In this document: piece by piece, positions 56,893 through 64,000 of the stretch | Layout of the letters: every line of letters starts with the position of its first letter | How positions within the stretch are numbered: the stretch's first letter is position 1 | Assembly: GCF_000820515.1 (NCBI RefSeq) | Contig: NZ_JXDG01000041.1 | Location: 27,602 to 91,601, forward strand | Direction of reading: 5' to 3' | Origin: Pseudomonas batumici | GTDB lineage: Bacteria > Pseudomonadota > Gammaproteobacteria > Pseudomonadales > Pseudomonadaceae | DNA length: 64,000 nucleotides | Notes under the pieces: model-generated | The model's database searches: none | Told to the model about the DNA's origin: nothing | Seen by the model: only the letters and a program-made list of their open reading frames with translations | Made by a program: the position numbers and the translations under genes

Positions 56893-57393
56893 TCAGGCCT
56901 TCGTATTGATCGACATGCTGGCGCCGGAACTGGCGAACTGCTGCAGGTTCAGCAACACGTTAATCGCCCGCTTGTACTCCGGGATCATATGGTTGGAGAA
57001 CTGCTCGTTCGAGGTGCCGCTCTGCAGGGTGCTGATCTGGGTGGCGAAATAATCCAACGCGTTGAATTTCTCGCCCGCCTTGTTTTTCGAGCCGGCGGTG
57101 GACAGCAGGCCGGCGGTGGACGCGCTGATCAGGCCATGTTCCTTGAGGACATTGCTGTATTTGGTCAACTGATCCGGCGTGACCGATTTCGGGTCGAAGC
57201 CCTGGAACTGCGACTGCAGCTTGTCCTTCTGCATCTTCGCCGTGTCGAGGGCGGTCGGATCCCGGGGGATGTTGTTGAGCACCTGCTTGTTCTTGATTTC
57301 CTGCAGGTTGGCTTTCTTGGTATCGGCGGCCTTGCGCTCAAAGACCCGGGAACTGAGGGCCGTGGCCCAGGCGGTGATCGAACCTGTGCTCAT
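56893..57393 (-). CDS. Unrecognised 166-residue protein, possibly secreted without signal peptide
   Basis: No signal peptide or membrane segment. The sequence is polar and helical, with Lys/Gln-rich stretches (ERKAADTKKANLQEIKNKQVLNN, MQKDKLQSQFQGF) and a Ser/Gly end (QQFASSGASMSINTKA). The size, helix content and lack of tryptophan after residue 9 recall needle, filament or effector-like type III proteins, but no motif proves it. Convergent to the membrane protein gene. Function unknown. Confidence 0.55.
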   Translation of the reverse strand: MSTGSITAWATALSSRVFERKAADTKKANLQEIKNKQVLNNIPRDPTALDTAKMQKDKLQSQFQGFDPKSVTPDQLTKYSNVLKEHGLISASTAGLLSTAGSKNKAGEKFNALDYFATQISTLQSGTSNEQFSNHMIPEYKRAINVLLNLQQFASSGASMSINTKA

Positions 57394-57708
57394 CTCCAGC
57401 CTCCGATAACCTGAAGGCGAGAGATATCGCCGTGATGCTTACGTCCTTGCAAGGCGCGCATGGGGGTGTCCTGTCATAAAATGGAAATGGGAGCCGATTC
57501 CAGTTAGGTAACAGAACTGTACAACATATGTATGTATTCCGTTACAAAAAATCCCGATTTGAAGGAAAGCGCCCTCCCCTCCTGCGCCTTCTGGATGAAT
57601 CCGTTATTCATCCTGCGCCCTGAAATCTACAAGGCTTGGTGCTAGCCTTGTGCACCTAGCGCTTATTGGCTCGTTCGAAGTGCCGAACGCTTATCGCGAG
57701 AACAGGGA
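57394..57708. other. 315-base gap between divergent unrecognised genes
   Basis: No gene is supported. It has a lower GC content than its surroundings around 57480-57560 and should contain the promoters of both neighbours. I looked for a HrpL-type box (GGAACC, spaced CCAC) and did not find one. Confidence 0.5.
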
Positions 57709-58647
57709 ATGCCAAGAGAAACCAGCCAGCGTGTCCAGAGTGCCCCCGTTGAAAGCGGTCCACTGCGCGAGTCGTTGCCGCGCCACGCGTTCGAACGTAT
57801 CCGCCATTTCTTTCTCTTCTGCTTCTATGTGGAGCTGACCTGCGACTACGTGGAGACACTGCACGGCATCAGCTTCGACCCTCGCCATGTGACAACGCAT
57901 TGCGCGACGCACCAGGTCGACAGCGGCACCCGACTCAAAAGCGGCGCACCGCTCAACAAGAAGTCCAAACAGCCACTGGAAGAAAGCACGACCGGACACA
58001 GCCGCATGGATGCCGCGCACTTCAATAACCTGGGACTGACGGCGGACTTTCTGAGGCGGCTGGAGAGGCTGGGGGACGACGACGAAATGGTCAGTGAACT
58101 GCGCAGCCGCTGTATCGACATGTGCCGCAACACACGGTTATTGCCCCAGGCCATCAACCTCGGGCCGGACAAGGTCATTGACCGGGTCCATGAAACCGTG
58201 CGCCTGAGGACCTTCGACGCTTCGGCCACGGAACCCTGCATCTCGGTGACGAATATCCGCCTCTACCTGGATATGGCTGTCTCGGCGTTGAGAATCATGG
58301 CCGACAGGAAGGAGGATGAACCCACACTGCAGGCCACCGGAGACCTTTACATCGAAGGCCTGGTGCGCGCGGAATCGGAACTGGCCCGCACACTCAAGGA
58401 TGAAGTGGAGGGGATGGTGGCGGAGGTCAATCGGCACGTGGCGCAGATGCTCGCAGACCAGAAGCAGATCCAAGGAGGCGGCGCGAAGAAAAGAAGCTTG
58501 TCGACCATGCTGAGTGCGCCGACCGTCAGTACTTCGACGGGGTCGGCTCCCCGCCGGATAATCCGGGCCAAGCGCATGGGCCGCGCAAAGCCGCCTTCGC
58601 CGGGTGTCGACGATATCTTCAGCAATAGTTTTTATGCGGATATGTGA
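57709..58647 (+). CDS. Unrecognised 312-residue protein
   Basis: The open frame starts at 57709, where AGGGA is too close to the ATG to be a good ribosome site. The ATG at 58006 (MDAAHFNNLGLTADFLRRLERLGDDD) opens the part that looks most like a folded, helical protein, followed by a basic Ser/Pro tail (RIIRAKRMGRAKPPSPG). The first 99 codons contain many Cys/His and may be non-coding. No family recognised. Together with the divergent 166-residue gene it makes a small island of unfamiliar genes. Confidence 0.5.
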   Translation: MPRETSQRVQSAPVESGPLRESLPRHAFERIRHFFLFCFYVELTCDYVETLHGISFDPRHVTTHCATHQVDSGTRLKSGAPLNKKSKQPLEESTTGHSRMDAAHFNNLGLTADFLRRLERLGDDDEMVSELRSRCIDMCRNTRLLPQAINLGPDKVIDRVHETVRLRTFDASATEPCISVTNIRLYLDMAVSALRIMADRKEDEPTLQATGDLYIEGLVRAESELARTLKDEVEGMVAEVNRHVAQMLADQKQIQGGGAKKRSLSTMLSAPTVSTSTGSAPRRIIRAKRMGRAKPPSPGVDDIFSNSFYADM

Positions 58648-58779
58648 GTGATGGCTGCGATCGCATCGTCCAGACAGGACAACTCTCTTTCCCTTGAGTG
58701 AAATTTCCTAGAAAATCCAACCCGCTTGCGCCTGCCTATTCCGCTGGCTAGTCTGCTCCTTGTCACTGCTCATTCAGTG

Positions 58780-58980
58780 ATCGGGTTTAGTCGCCCGCGA
58801 AACTACGGCGCACAGCGCCATCCTTGAGACGGGCGCTTTTTTATCGCCTGCACTTTATGGTGGTCGTGCGCAGGGCACCTTCGGGTGCGCCGGTTCCCTA
58901 GTTTCCGGTCGACTAACCTGCGCGCGGCCGCCACCCATCGTTTAGTCGCGATCAGCGGCGGCTCCAATCAAACTAGGGAG
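58780..58980 (+). ncRNA. Structured leader upstream of the DUF6124 gene
   Basis: Before the gene lie a terminator-like stem (AGCGCC 58814 to GGCGCT 58837, then six T), a UUCG-capped hairpin (58875-58888), a direct repeat GTTTAGTCGC at 58785 and 58940, and a reversed copy near 58910-58917 (CGACTAAC). I recall similar leaders ahead of other members of this small gene family in Pseudomonas. The terminator inside the leader suggests regulation by premature termination; no ligand is known. Confidence 0.55.
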
Positions 58981-58989
58981 TTATGCGAT

Positions 58990-59337
58990 ATGTTCAAGAT
59001 CACCCCCAACCCACCTACTTTATCCAGTGCCGAGGCCATCGACCCGCAAGCGGCCGAACGGGCTTTTGCTCATTACAACCTGACGCCCGGGGCCAATCCA
59101 AAACCCACCCGTGCGACACCGACACGGGACCTGTTGCCTGAAGCGCAAAGCCAGGAAGAGGCTTTGGTCAATGCGTATTCCATTCTGCAATCCGCTGCAG
59201 CCACAGCTTATGAAAACGCCGACAACCAGACCGGCGCCAACCGCAAGGTGGCGATGGGCGTGGTGCATTTGATTGAATTGGCGCAGTTGTGGGTGGATTC
59301 GGTATTGGATAAGCGTATGGCCGGCGTCAGTGGCTGA
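58990..59337 (+). CDS. DUF6124 family protein
   Basis: 115 residues opening MFKITPNPPTLSSAEA, the recognisable start of this Pseudomonas-specific family, with the central motif QEEALVNAYSILQSAAATAYENAD and a helical end (MGVVHLIELAQLWVDSVL). The family usually occurs in several copies per genome. Function unknown. The start at 58990 has GGGAG upstream. A GC-rich hairpin follows the stop. Confidence 0.8.
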   Translation: MFKITPNPPTLSSAEAIDPQAAERAFAHYNLTPGANPKPTRATPTRDLLPEAQSQEEALVNAYSILQSAAATAYENADNQTGANRKVAMGVVHLIELAQLWVDSVLDKRMAGVSG

Positions 59338-59356
59338 CATGATGTAGGGCGCGGGA

Positions 59357-59373
59357 TGGGGAGTCAGGCTCCC
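59357..59373 (+). terminator. Hairpin after the DUF6124 gene
   Basis: GGGGAG-TCAGG-CTCCCC, followed by GTTTCG. It is nearly identical to the stem at 56842 and lies about 20 bases after the stop codon. Confidence 0.65.
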
Positions 59374-59483
59374 CGTTTCGTGCGACATTATTCGATATTT
59401 CAGCTTATTGCTGTAAGAAAAAGTAGGAATGCTGGGCTCAATCGCCCCTTCTATCGAAGACCGGCCCGCCTCACTTTTTGCTT

Positions 59484-59621
59484 TCAACTCAAGTATTTAG
59501 CCGTTAAGGAAGTGCCATTCAAATCCGTCCCATTTTCACTGGGATTGGTAGTTTCTAGCGCAGTACCTGCGCCTTTTGCACCACTTAAGCAACCGAGAAC
59601 GATGAAAAATAAAACGATAAT
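59484..59621 (-). CDS. Possible small lipoprotein overlapping the end of the Imm50-like gene
   Basis: About 46 codons reading KIIVLFFIVLGCLSGAKGAG and then a polar tail ending TAKYLS. The hydrophobic run with LGC followed by serine is a good lipobox. There is no ATG, GTG or TTG in the frame; it would have to start at ATT (59621) or be a remnant. It overlaps the last 37 bases of the immunity gene. Low confidence. Confidence 0.25.
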   Translation of the reverse strand: MIVLFFIVLGCLSGAKGAGTALETTNPSENGTDLNGTSLTAKYLS

Positions 59622-59908
59622 TTTCCATCTTCAAGATCACTCAATTGATAACGCATCCTATCAAGGCCAGAATCCAGCTTATTAACGTTCATATGCATCA
59701 GTTGAGTTAATCCGCCGCCAAAATCACGGGACGTAAATTGGCTAATATCAATGAATCTGATACGCACGACATCAGTCCCTACCTTTTCAGAGGCCGAAAT
59801 CGATAGAGATAAATCATAAGCCATCCCATCCTCATTCAACTGAATACTAATTTCATGCAAGCAGTTGTGAGCAACAAGCAATTCATTCAATTCTGGAAGA
59901 CCAATCAT
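59585..59908 (-). CDS. Immunity protein, Imm50-like
   Basis: 107 residues from the ATG at 59908 (MIGLPELNELLVAHNCLHEISIQLNEDGMAYDLSLSI), with the FIDISQFTSRDFGG segment and a beta-rich end (DLEDGKLSFYFSSFSVA). It resembles the Imm50 group that protects against contact-dependent toxins. The start overlaps the restored reading frame of a toxin tip remnant (59883-60254), so it is probably that toxin's cognate antidote, kept after the toxin decayed. GC content is much lower than in the core genome. Confidence 0.65.
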   Translation of the reverse strand: MIGLPELNELLVAHNCLHEISIQLNEDGMAYDLSLSISASEKVGTDVVRIRFIDISQFTSRDFGGGLTQLMHMNVNKLDSGLDRMRYQLSDLEDGKLSFYFSSFSVA

Positions 59909-60254
59909 TATGGACCCTCGTCTCTTTCCCATTGGAGCCATAGCCTGGACCATATTCATATGGTATGCATGTGCGGGTCGGAATGATATTCCGCAGGCTT
60001 TCCTTGGTTCCCATATCCGTGATTAGTGTAATCCGTTCTTTTAACCTGCCGGCCATACTGGTCGTACTCGATCACAACCCAAATGGGTGTCACCTTTTCT
60101 TAACAAGCTTGACAACCTGCTTACCAGTGAGCCGTCGAAGAAACTCAATTGCCACAGATGGCACCCTTGAAGTCATATACTTGACGCCCATTTCAGGAGG
60201 AGAAAATAAATCTGAGAGTCATCTGGCCGACCTCCCCTTTTCGTCCACAACCAT
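59883..60254 (-). pseudogene. Frameshifted toxin-tip remnant of a polymorphic toxin
   Basis: Three pieces in different frames read as one decayed module: 60218-60090 (LSDLFSPPEMGVKYMTSRV... LTGKQVVKLVKK), 60093-59956 (VIEYDQYGRQVKRTDYTNHG, then EYHSDPHMHT) and 59957-59883 (EYGPGYGSNGKETRVHND). The YGRQ, TDYTNHG, PHMH and EYGPG signatures are those of C-terminal toxin domains delivered by CDI/Rhs proteins. An in-frame stop and two frameshifts show it is dead. The restored end overlaps the start of the Imm50-like gene, as live toxin-immunity pairs do. Confidence 0.6.
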
Positions 60255-60481
60255 CAAATAATCTCCAAAAGTTCCAAATCCGATCTAACCTCTTCCGCAT
60301 CAGAATCAGAAAGGCGTGCCAAGAGCGTTTCCAGCCCATGAATACCGATTAACTCCCTTATATCTTTCGAAGCAATATTGCATGCAATTTCCGGCTCTCT
60401 GCCAGCGGAAAGCATAAGCCCTGCCGTATAAAGCATCAGCTCCTCTGTCGGACTACTAAAACTACCATCCAGCTCATTCAA
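60254..60481 (-). CDS. Hypothetical small protein, possible orphan immunity gene with uncertain start
   Basis: 75 residues from a TTG at 60481. The open frame continues upstream for 41 more codons to 60604 (ending IGFSWVEGELEVGYA) without ATG or GTG, so the gene is either TTG-started or cut at its 5' end. The body is acidic and helical (ETLLARLSDSDAEEVRSDLELLEII). Low GC and position between a live toxin-immunity pair and a dead toxin tip suggest an orphan immunity protein. The family is not recognised. Confidence 0.45.
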   Translation of the reverse strand: MNELDGSFSSPTEELMLYTAGLMLSAGREPEIACNIASKDIRELIGIHGLETLLARLSDSDAEEVRSDLELLEII

Positions 60482-60803
60482 TGCATATCCGACCTCTAAC
60501 TCCCCCTCAACCCAAGAAAACCCTATCTTCTTATTCTTTCTAAGCTTAAGGCGACAGTAAATCGGATAATAGAAAAAATATCTTTTGCTGAATTTCTTTA
60601 TAGCTTAACAATATAGACATAAATCAGTTCCTCAGCACTACGGTGCCCCTAAAAAATGGGACCGATGAAAAGAGGACAGATTCATTTTCAGACATAGCCA
60701 GCAGGGCACCTTTCCAAAGTCACTCAATACGAAAACCAACCACCCTCGACCTTACCAACAAAACGAGCGGTACCTGTCAACGCCCCTAAAAATAAATCTG
60801 CCC
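60482..60803. other. Low-GC scar between immunity genes with repeated fragments
   Basis: No intact gene. GCCCCTAAAAA occurs at about 60646 and 60783, next to ACAGATTCATTTT- and TAAATCTGCCCC-like stretches, which resemble ends of small transposon or REP-associated elements. A short coding tail (RFVGKVEGGWFSY, minus strand, stop at 60724) looks like the end of a lost gene. Confidence 0.4.
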
Positions 60804-61244
60804 CTAACTTAAGCCTTCAAAAAACGAAACAACATCATCCAACGAGACCTCCCACTCTGAAATCTCATTCCCATCCTCATCAATTTTTTCTCGAGGACCG
60901 ACATAAGAGTTCGGATCGGACACATCAAATTTTTCTCCGACCTCGTCTAAAAAGACAATTGAGTTCTGAACATATACTTTAGATCCTACATAGTACAGAA
61001 CCCATACGGTAAGAAAATTTGCCTTTTCTGGATCAAGCATAGATGTAACCAAGACAGAATGCTCACCACGAGCATACCCAGTCGTAAATGCTGCACGCCA
61101 ACTCTCAATATACTCTCTTCGCCCCCAATAAGAAACCGGCGCATAGAAAAACTCCTGACTACCTGATAGATGTATAACCCCTTTTAGAGATGCAACACCA
61201 AAAGAGTCGGACAACACATGATCTAAAAAAATACCAAAACCCAT
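60804..61244 (-). CDS. Immunity protein of the CdiA-type toxin
   Basis: 146 residues: MGFGIFLDHVLSDSFGVASLKGVIHL, FYAPVSYWGRREYIESWRAAF, SMLDPEKANFLTVWVLYYVGSKVYVQN, VGPREKIDEDGNEISEWEVSL. This pattern is common in proteins encoded directly after contact-dependent inhibition toxins. The ATG shares its A with the TAA of the toxin gene. Low GC like the toxin tip. It should bind and neutralise the tip encoded at 61247-61540 in the cytoplasm. Confidence 0.8.
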   Translation of the reverse strand: MGFGIFLDHVLSDSFGVASLKGVIHLSGSQEFFYAPVSYWGRREYIESWRAAFTTGYARGEHSVLVTSMLDPEKANFLTVWVLYYVGSKVYVQNSIVFLDEVGEKFDVSDPNSYVGPREKIDEDGNEISEWEVSLDDVVSFFEGLS

Positions 61245-64000
61245 TAGTTTTTCACTCTATTTAGATTTTTATCGTAAGTTCCTACACGCTGCCCTTTCCG
61301 ATTAAAAACTTTCCAACCATCAGAAACGTTATGACCATCTATGTCTGGAGTTATAAACTCCTTCCCATTTGAAAATACTGGTTGACCATGAGAGTCAAAT
61401 GGTGCTTTTTGTGGGGGAATGCGCCTATCATATCCTAAATTACCAGCAGCCTCTTTAAGCAGCGTTCCCCTAGACTGTGGTAACTCAGGGTCACTACCAC
61501 TTTTACCCCCTGAAACTGGCTTCCCATCAATACTACAAGGCCCAACGTTATGCACCCAAGTCTTCAGCTTGCCTACATAGAACGTATGACCAATGTCTAC
61601 CGTCAGGTTATACGTTTTCCCCTGGGGCTGGAACAGCTCCAACGATCGAACCTGGCTTGAGACGTTTTCAGTCGCGCCATCGCCCAGTGACTGAAGCAAA
61701 TCCCCCGGTTTAAGGTCGATAACCGGGATAAAACCATGTCGTGCCGGAACGTAAAACGGATGCCCAGGTGTTACCAGCAGCGTTTCGCTCTCGGCCTTGC
61801 CATCTGTACGGATGCCTTCCAGCTTGAGTCGATAGATCGGTTGATCAGTGCGGACGTGAGTTGCAAGGATGGCAGCAGCGAAGGGCTCGCCTCCTTTTTC
61901 GGGCTTGCTCCAAACGATATCGCCGACCTTGAGCGAATCGATAGCTCGCTCCCCCGAAGGAGTGGCGACCATGGTTCCTGCTGCAAAGCAGCAAGGCCCG
62001 ATGACTGGCTCCGGATTCAGCTTACCATCTGGCAACTTCTCGCCATTCTTGGCCAGCAGCGCCCGCTCATTCGCCTCCTTGAGAATATCGTCTAGTTTTT
62101 TACCAACCGCCTCACTGACCTTCTCAGTAACTTTTGCTCCTGCCTTCCCGGCATTTCCAGCGCCTGATACCGCTGCAACAGTCCGCATGAAGAAAAGCGC
62201 CTGTTGGGCAGTAGATACGTCAACCCCATAGATCGCGTTGAGTTTGGCCGCAATGTCATCATTGAACGCTGTTGCCGCCCCTTCACCGATGGCATGACCA
62301 CTTTCCTTGAACCCATCAGGGATGCCAGTGATCGCACCTTTGACCCCCTCCCAAATACCCGGAACCACAGTTCCTGGGTTCTGAACCACGAACTTGGCCA
62401 GATCCACCGCACCATTCTTCAGGTCGACGCCGGAGTCCTTCATCTCCTTGATCAGACCTTCACTCAACGGACGGCTGATACCGCTTTGTACGAACTGGCG
62501 ATAGAACTGCGGATCAGCCGTGTCGGCAAACATCTCTGGCCGGAACAACTGCTGGCCTTTCGCGGTGAACAGAGCCTGCTGTTCACCCAAGTCATTGGTA
62601 AAAGTCTTGCCGGTGCCCGCCAAAAATTTCGCTGCAGCGTTATCAGTGCCATCGCTCAAGAGAGCACGCCACAGGTAATCGACATCCTTCAACGCCTGCT
62701 GGCTCAACCGCTCCGTCGCTTCCTGCTCACTGATGTCCTGACTGGCAGCAAATTCCTTGGCATGCTCCCGAATCCATTTGTCTTCATCCGCGTGCAACTG
62801 CCGGTTGTACTGGCTTGCATTTTTTGCAACCCAGGCCCCTTTCTCCATCTTGCTGGCATCGGTGTCGCTTTGAGCTGCTGCCGCCAGGACGCCAACGATC
62901 TGCGATGACATGGTCAACAGACCTTTGTCATCTTTAACCAGCGCGCTCAGGTGATTGACCAGAAGTTCATTGGCTCCAGCTGCCAGAGCTCCGGTTTTAA
63001 AGTCGCCCCCTGTTGCTTCAGCCAACAGCCCGCCGACCATCGCGTGAATAGCCGCTTTCTGCGGCGTGCCATCCTCGTATTTCCCGAGAGTGTAATCACC
63101 CACAGCCTTGAAACTGACTGCCGCCAAGGTATTGAACAACGCCCCCTGCAGCGCATCGCCCATGCTGCCGCCCTGCCCCAGGGATTTACTCAACAGCGTT
63201 GAGGTGCCCGCTTGCAGAGTCTGGTTCGCAGCAAACTGCCCAACCCCCGTCCATGTGTTGAGAGGAGGACTGGTAATTTTTCCCGTTATCGGGTCAGTCT
63301 TGGTCCCTGTCCAGCCATCGAAATACTTCGCAGTCAGTCCCGCCGTCAGGCCCGAGATGGCATACCCCTTGAGGGCATCGGACGAGGTGACATCCTTGAA
63401 GACCGCTCCCAGGTTTCCGCCATTGTTGATAAAGCTAGTGGCCGCGTTTGTAGCGGCGCCCGTGGCTACAGCCGCTGTGGCGGCGGATAAGGCTCCGCCA
63501 GTACTTGCGCTTATCGTCCCAGCATTGACCGCCGTCGCTATTGCGCCCCCCTCCGCCCCCATAGCCCCCATAACGGCAGGCCCGACAACAGCCGCCATCA
63601 CGATGGCAATGATCAACTGCGAAGCTGGCCCAAGCCCCGAGTTACTGTATTGGTAGGAGTCGTGAATCTCCTTTACCAGGTGCCAATCCACATCACCGTG
63701 CTTCTCGGCGTCCTTGAGCCAGGCCATTTTCGGGTCAGCCTTCACCATCGCATCGATGGTCTGGCTGACCGACTGCTGGTCGACCTGCTTGAGGTCGATT
63801 TTCAGACCTTCGACGGCCTTGATGGTGATGTTGCCGGCGGCGGCCATCTGGGTCTGACGCAAGGTCTCGTCAGTCTTGCCGCTGCCTTTGGAAGAAACCC
63901 AGAAAGCGTTGTTGTTGGTCTTCTCGTGACTCTCCTGATGAAGGTCCTTCTGCCCTTCGAAGGTAATACCCCCACCACTCTCAATCGTCAGATCCTTACC
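61244..64000 (-). CDS. CdiA/filamentous-haemagglutinin-type polymorphic toxin, C-terminal part (runs off the window)
   Basis: The frame is open to the window edge, so the 5' end is missing. From the edge: FHA filament repeats (KDLTIESGGGITFEGQKD, HQESHEKTNNNAFW), a Gly/Ala-rich region with membrane-like stretches (63300-63620), a pretoxin region, then a HINT domain at about 61545-61995 (CCFAAGTMVATPSGERAIDSLKVGDIV, TPGHPFYV, HTFYVGKLKTWVHN) that may self-cleave. The last ~98 residues are the toxin tip (FDSHGQPVFSNGKEFITPDIDGHN, ending GTYDKNLNRVKN), similar to tips called Ntox21, which I believe are RNases. The tip drops sharply in GC, as exchanged tips do. Confidence 0.85.
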   Translation of the reverse strand, partial: GKDLTIESGGGITFEGQKDLHQESHEKTNNNAFWVSSKGSGKTDETLRQTQMAAAGNITIKAVEGLKIDLKQVDQQSVSQTIDAMVKADPKMAWLKDAEKHGDVDWHLVKEIHDSYQYSNSGLGPASQLIIAIVMAAVVGPAVMGAMGAEGGAIATAVNAGTISASTGGALSAATAAVATGAATNAATSFINNGGNLGAVFKDVTSSDALKGYAISGLTAGLTAKYFDGWTGTKTDPITGKITSPPLNTWTGVGQFAANQTLQAGTSTLLSKSLGQGGSMGDALQGALFNTLAAVSFKAVGDYTLGKYEDGTPQKAAIHAMVGGLLAEATGGDFKTGALAAGANELLVNHLSALVKDDKGLLTMSSQIVGVLAAAAQSDTDASKMEKGAWVAKNASQYNRQLHADEDKWIREHAKEFAASQDISEQEATERLSQQALKDVDYLWRALLSDGTDNAAAKFLAGTGKTFTNDLGEQQALFTAKGQQLFRPEMFADTADPQFYRQFVQSGISRPLSEGLIKEMKDSGVDLKNGAVDLAKFVVQNPGTVVPGIWEGVKGAITGIPDGFKESGHAIGEGAATAFNDDIAAKLNAIYGVDVSTAQQALFFMRTVAAVSGAGNAGKAGAKVTEKVSEAVGKKLDDILKEANERALLAKNGEKLPDGKLNPEPVIGPCCFAAGTMVATPSGERAIDSLKVGDIVWSKPEKGGEPFAAAILATHVRTDQPIYRLKLEGIRTDGKAESETLLVTPGHPFYVPARHGFIPVIDLKPGDLLQSLGDGATENVSSQVRSLELFQPQGKTYNLTVDIGHTFYVGKLKTWVHNVGPCSIDGKPVSGGKSGSDPELPQSRGTLLKEAAGNLGYDRRIPPQKAPFDSHGQPVFSNGKEFITPDIDGHNVSDGWKVFNRKGQRVGTYDKNLNRVKN

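Noticed and set aside
57394..57708. HrpL box that would tie the unknown genes to type III secretion
   Set aside because: No GGAACC with a properly spaced CCAC motif was found.
59965..60261. 98-codon plus-strand ORF in the toxin array
   Set aside because: Antisense to the toxin-tip remnant; all recognisable coding signal is on the minus strand.

Overview
The window looks like chromosome of a Pseudomonas of the fluorescens/putida type. The evidence is high-GC coding sequence, the order tRNA-Gly/pgsA/uvrC/gacA, about ten REP-type inverted repeats built on a GTAGGAGC core, a DUF6124 small gene with its long leader, and a 3-hydroxybutyrate locus with a sigma-54 regulator. All identifications come from reading the sequence; no database search was run.

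Region 1 (1-9.8 kb) is homoprotocatechuate / 4-hydroxyphenylacetate degradation. The plus-strand operon hpaG1(partial)-hpaG2-hpaE-hpaD-hpaF-MFS permease-hpaH-hpaI performs meta-cleavage of homoprotocatechuate and processing to succinic semialdehyde and pyruvate. On the minus strand lie the MarR regulator hpaR and a two-component hydroxylase of the Acinetobacter C1/C2 kind: a flavin reductase fused to a MarR-like domain, and an acyl-CoA-dehydrogenase-fold oxygenase. A 12-copy CTACAC array lies between hpaR and the reductase gene.

Region 2 (9.9-12.7 kb) is a mobile scar: a truncated P4-type integrase, and a bacterial class C-like group II intron inserted just behind the terminator of tRNA-Gly(GCC), with its reverse transcriptase frameshifted. 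Region 3 (12.7-19.9 kb) is core: pgsA, uvrC, gacA, a divergent XRE/Cro-like pair with an elaborate operator region, a GNAT and a nitrilase-family hydrolase, then DAHP synthase (aroF) behind an apparent leader-peptide attenuator rich in Phe/Tyr/Trp, and ppiC.

Region 4 (20-31.5 kb) holds a peptide ABC importer (yejABEF-like), then hbcR, a GntP permease, 3-hydroxybutyrate dehydrogenase and acetoacetyl-CoA synthetase. These would import 3-hydroxybutyrate and convert it to acetoacetyl-CoA; a sigma-54 promoter and three GTCTC-N6-GAGA palindromes sit before the permease. Region 5 (31.5-39 kb) contains a delta-60 repeat protein, an arginine/ornithine succinyltransferase subunit coupled to a citrulline hydrolase-like gene, an Lrp regulator and a basic-amino-acid ABC importer.

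Region 6 (39.4-50.1 kb) is CoA-thioester catabolism that suits valine and isoleucine breakdown: a hydroxyisobutyryl-CoA hydrolase-like gene plus an acyl-CoA dehydrogenase, then an AraC-flanked five-gene beta-oxidation set. Between them is an unusual periplasmic solute-binding protein fused to a RidA domain. Region 7 (50.3-56.1 kb) has a haloacetate dehalogenase-like hydrolase, dctA, a LysR regulator and a divergent extra leuCD pair.

Region 8 (56.3-64 kb) is accessory: unrecognised small genes, the DUF6124 gene with a structured leader, and the C-terminal end of a CdiA/FHA-type polymorphic toxin (HINT pretoxin domain plus a short toxin tip) with its immunity gene. Behind it lies an orphan array of immunity genes and a frameshifted toxin tip. 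The toxin gene runs off the right edge.
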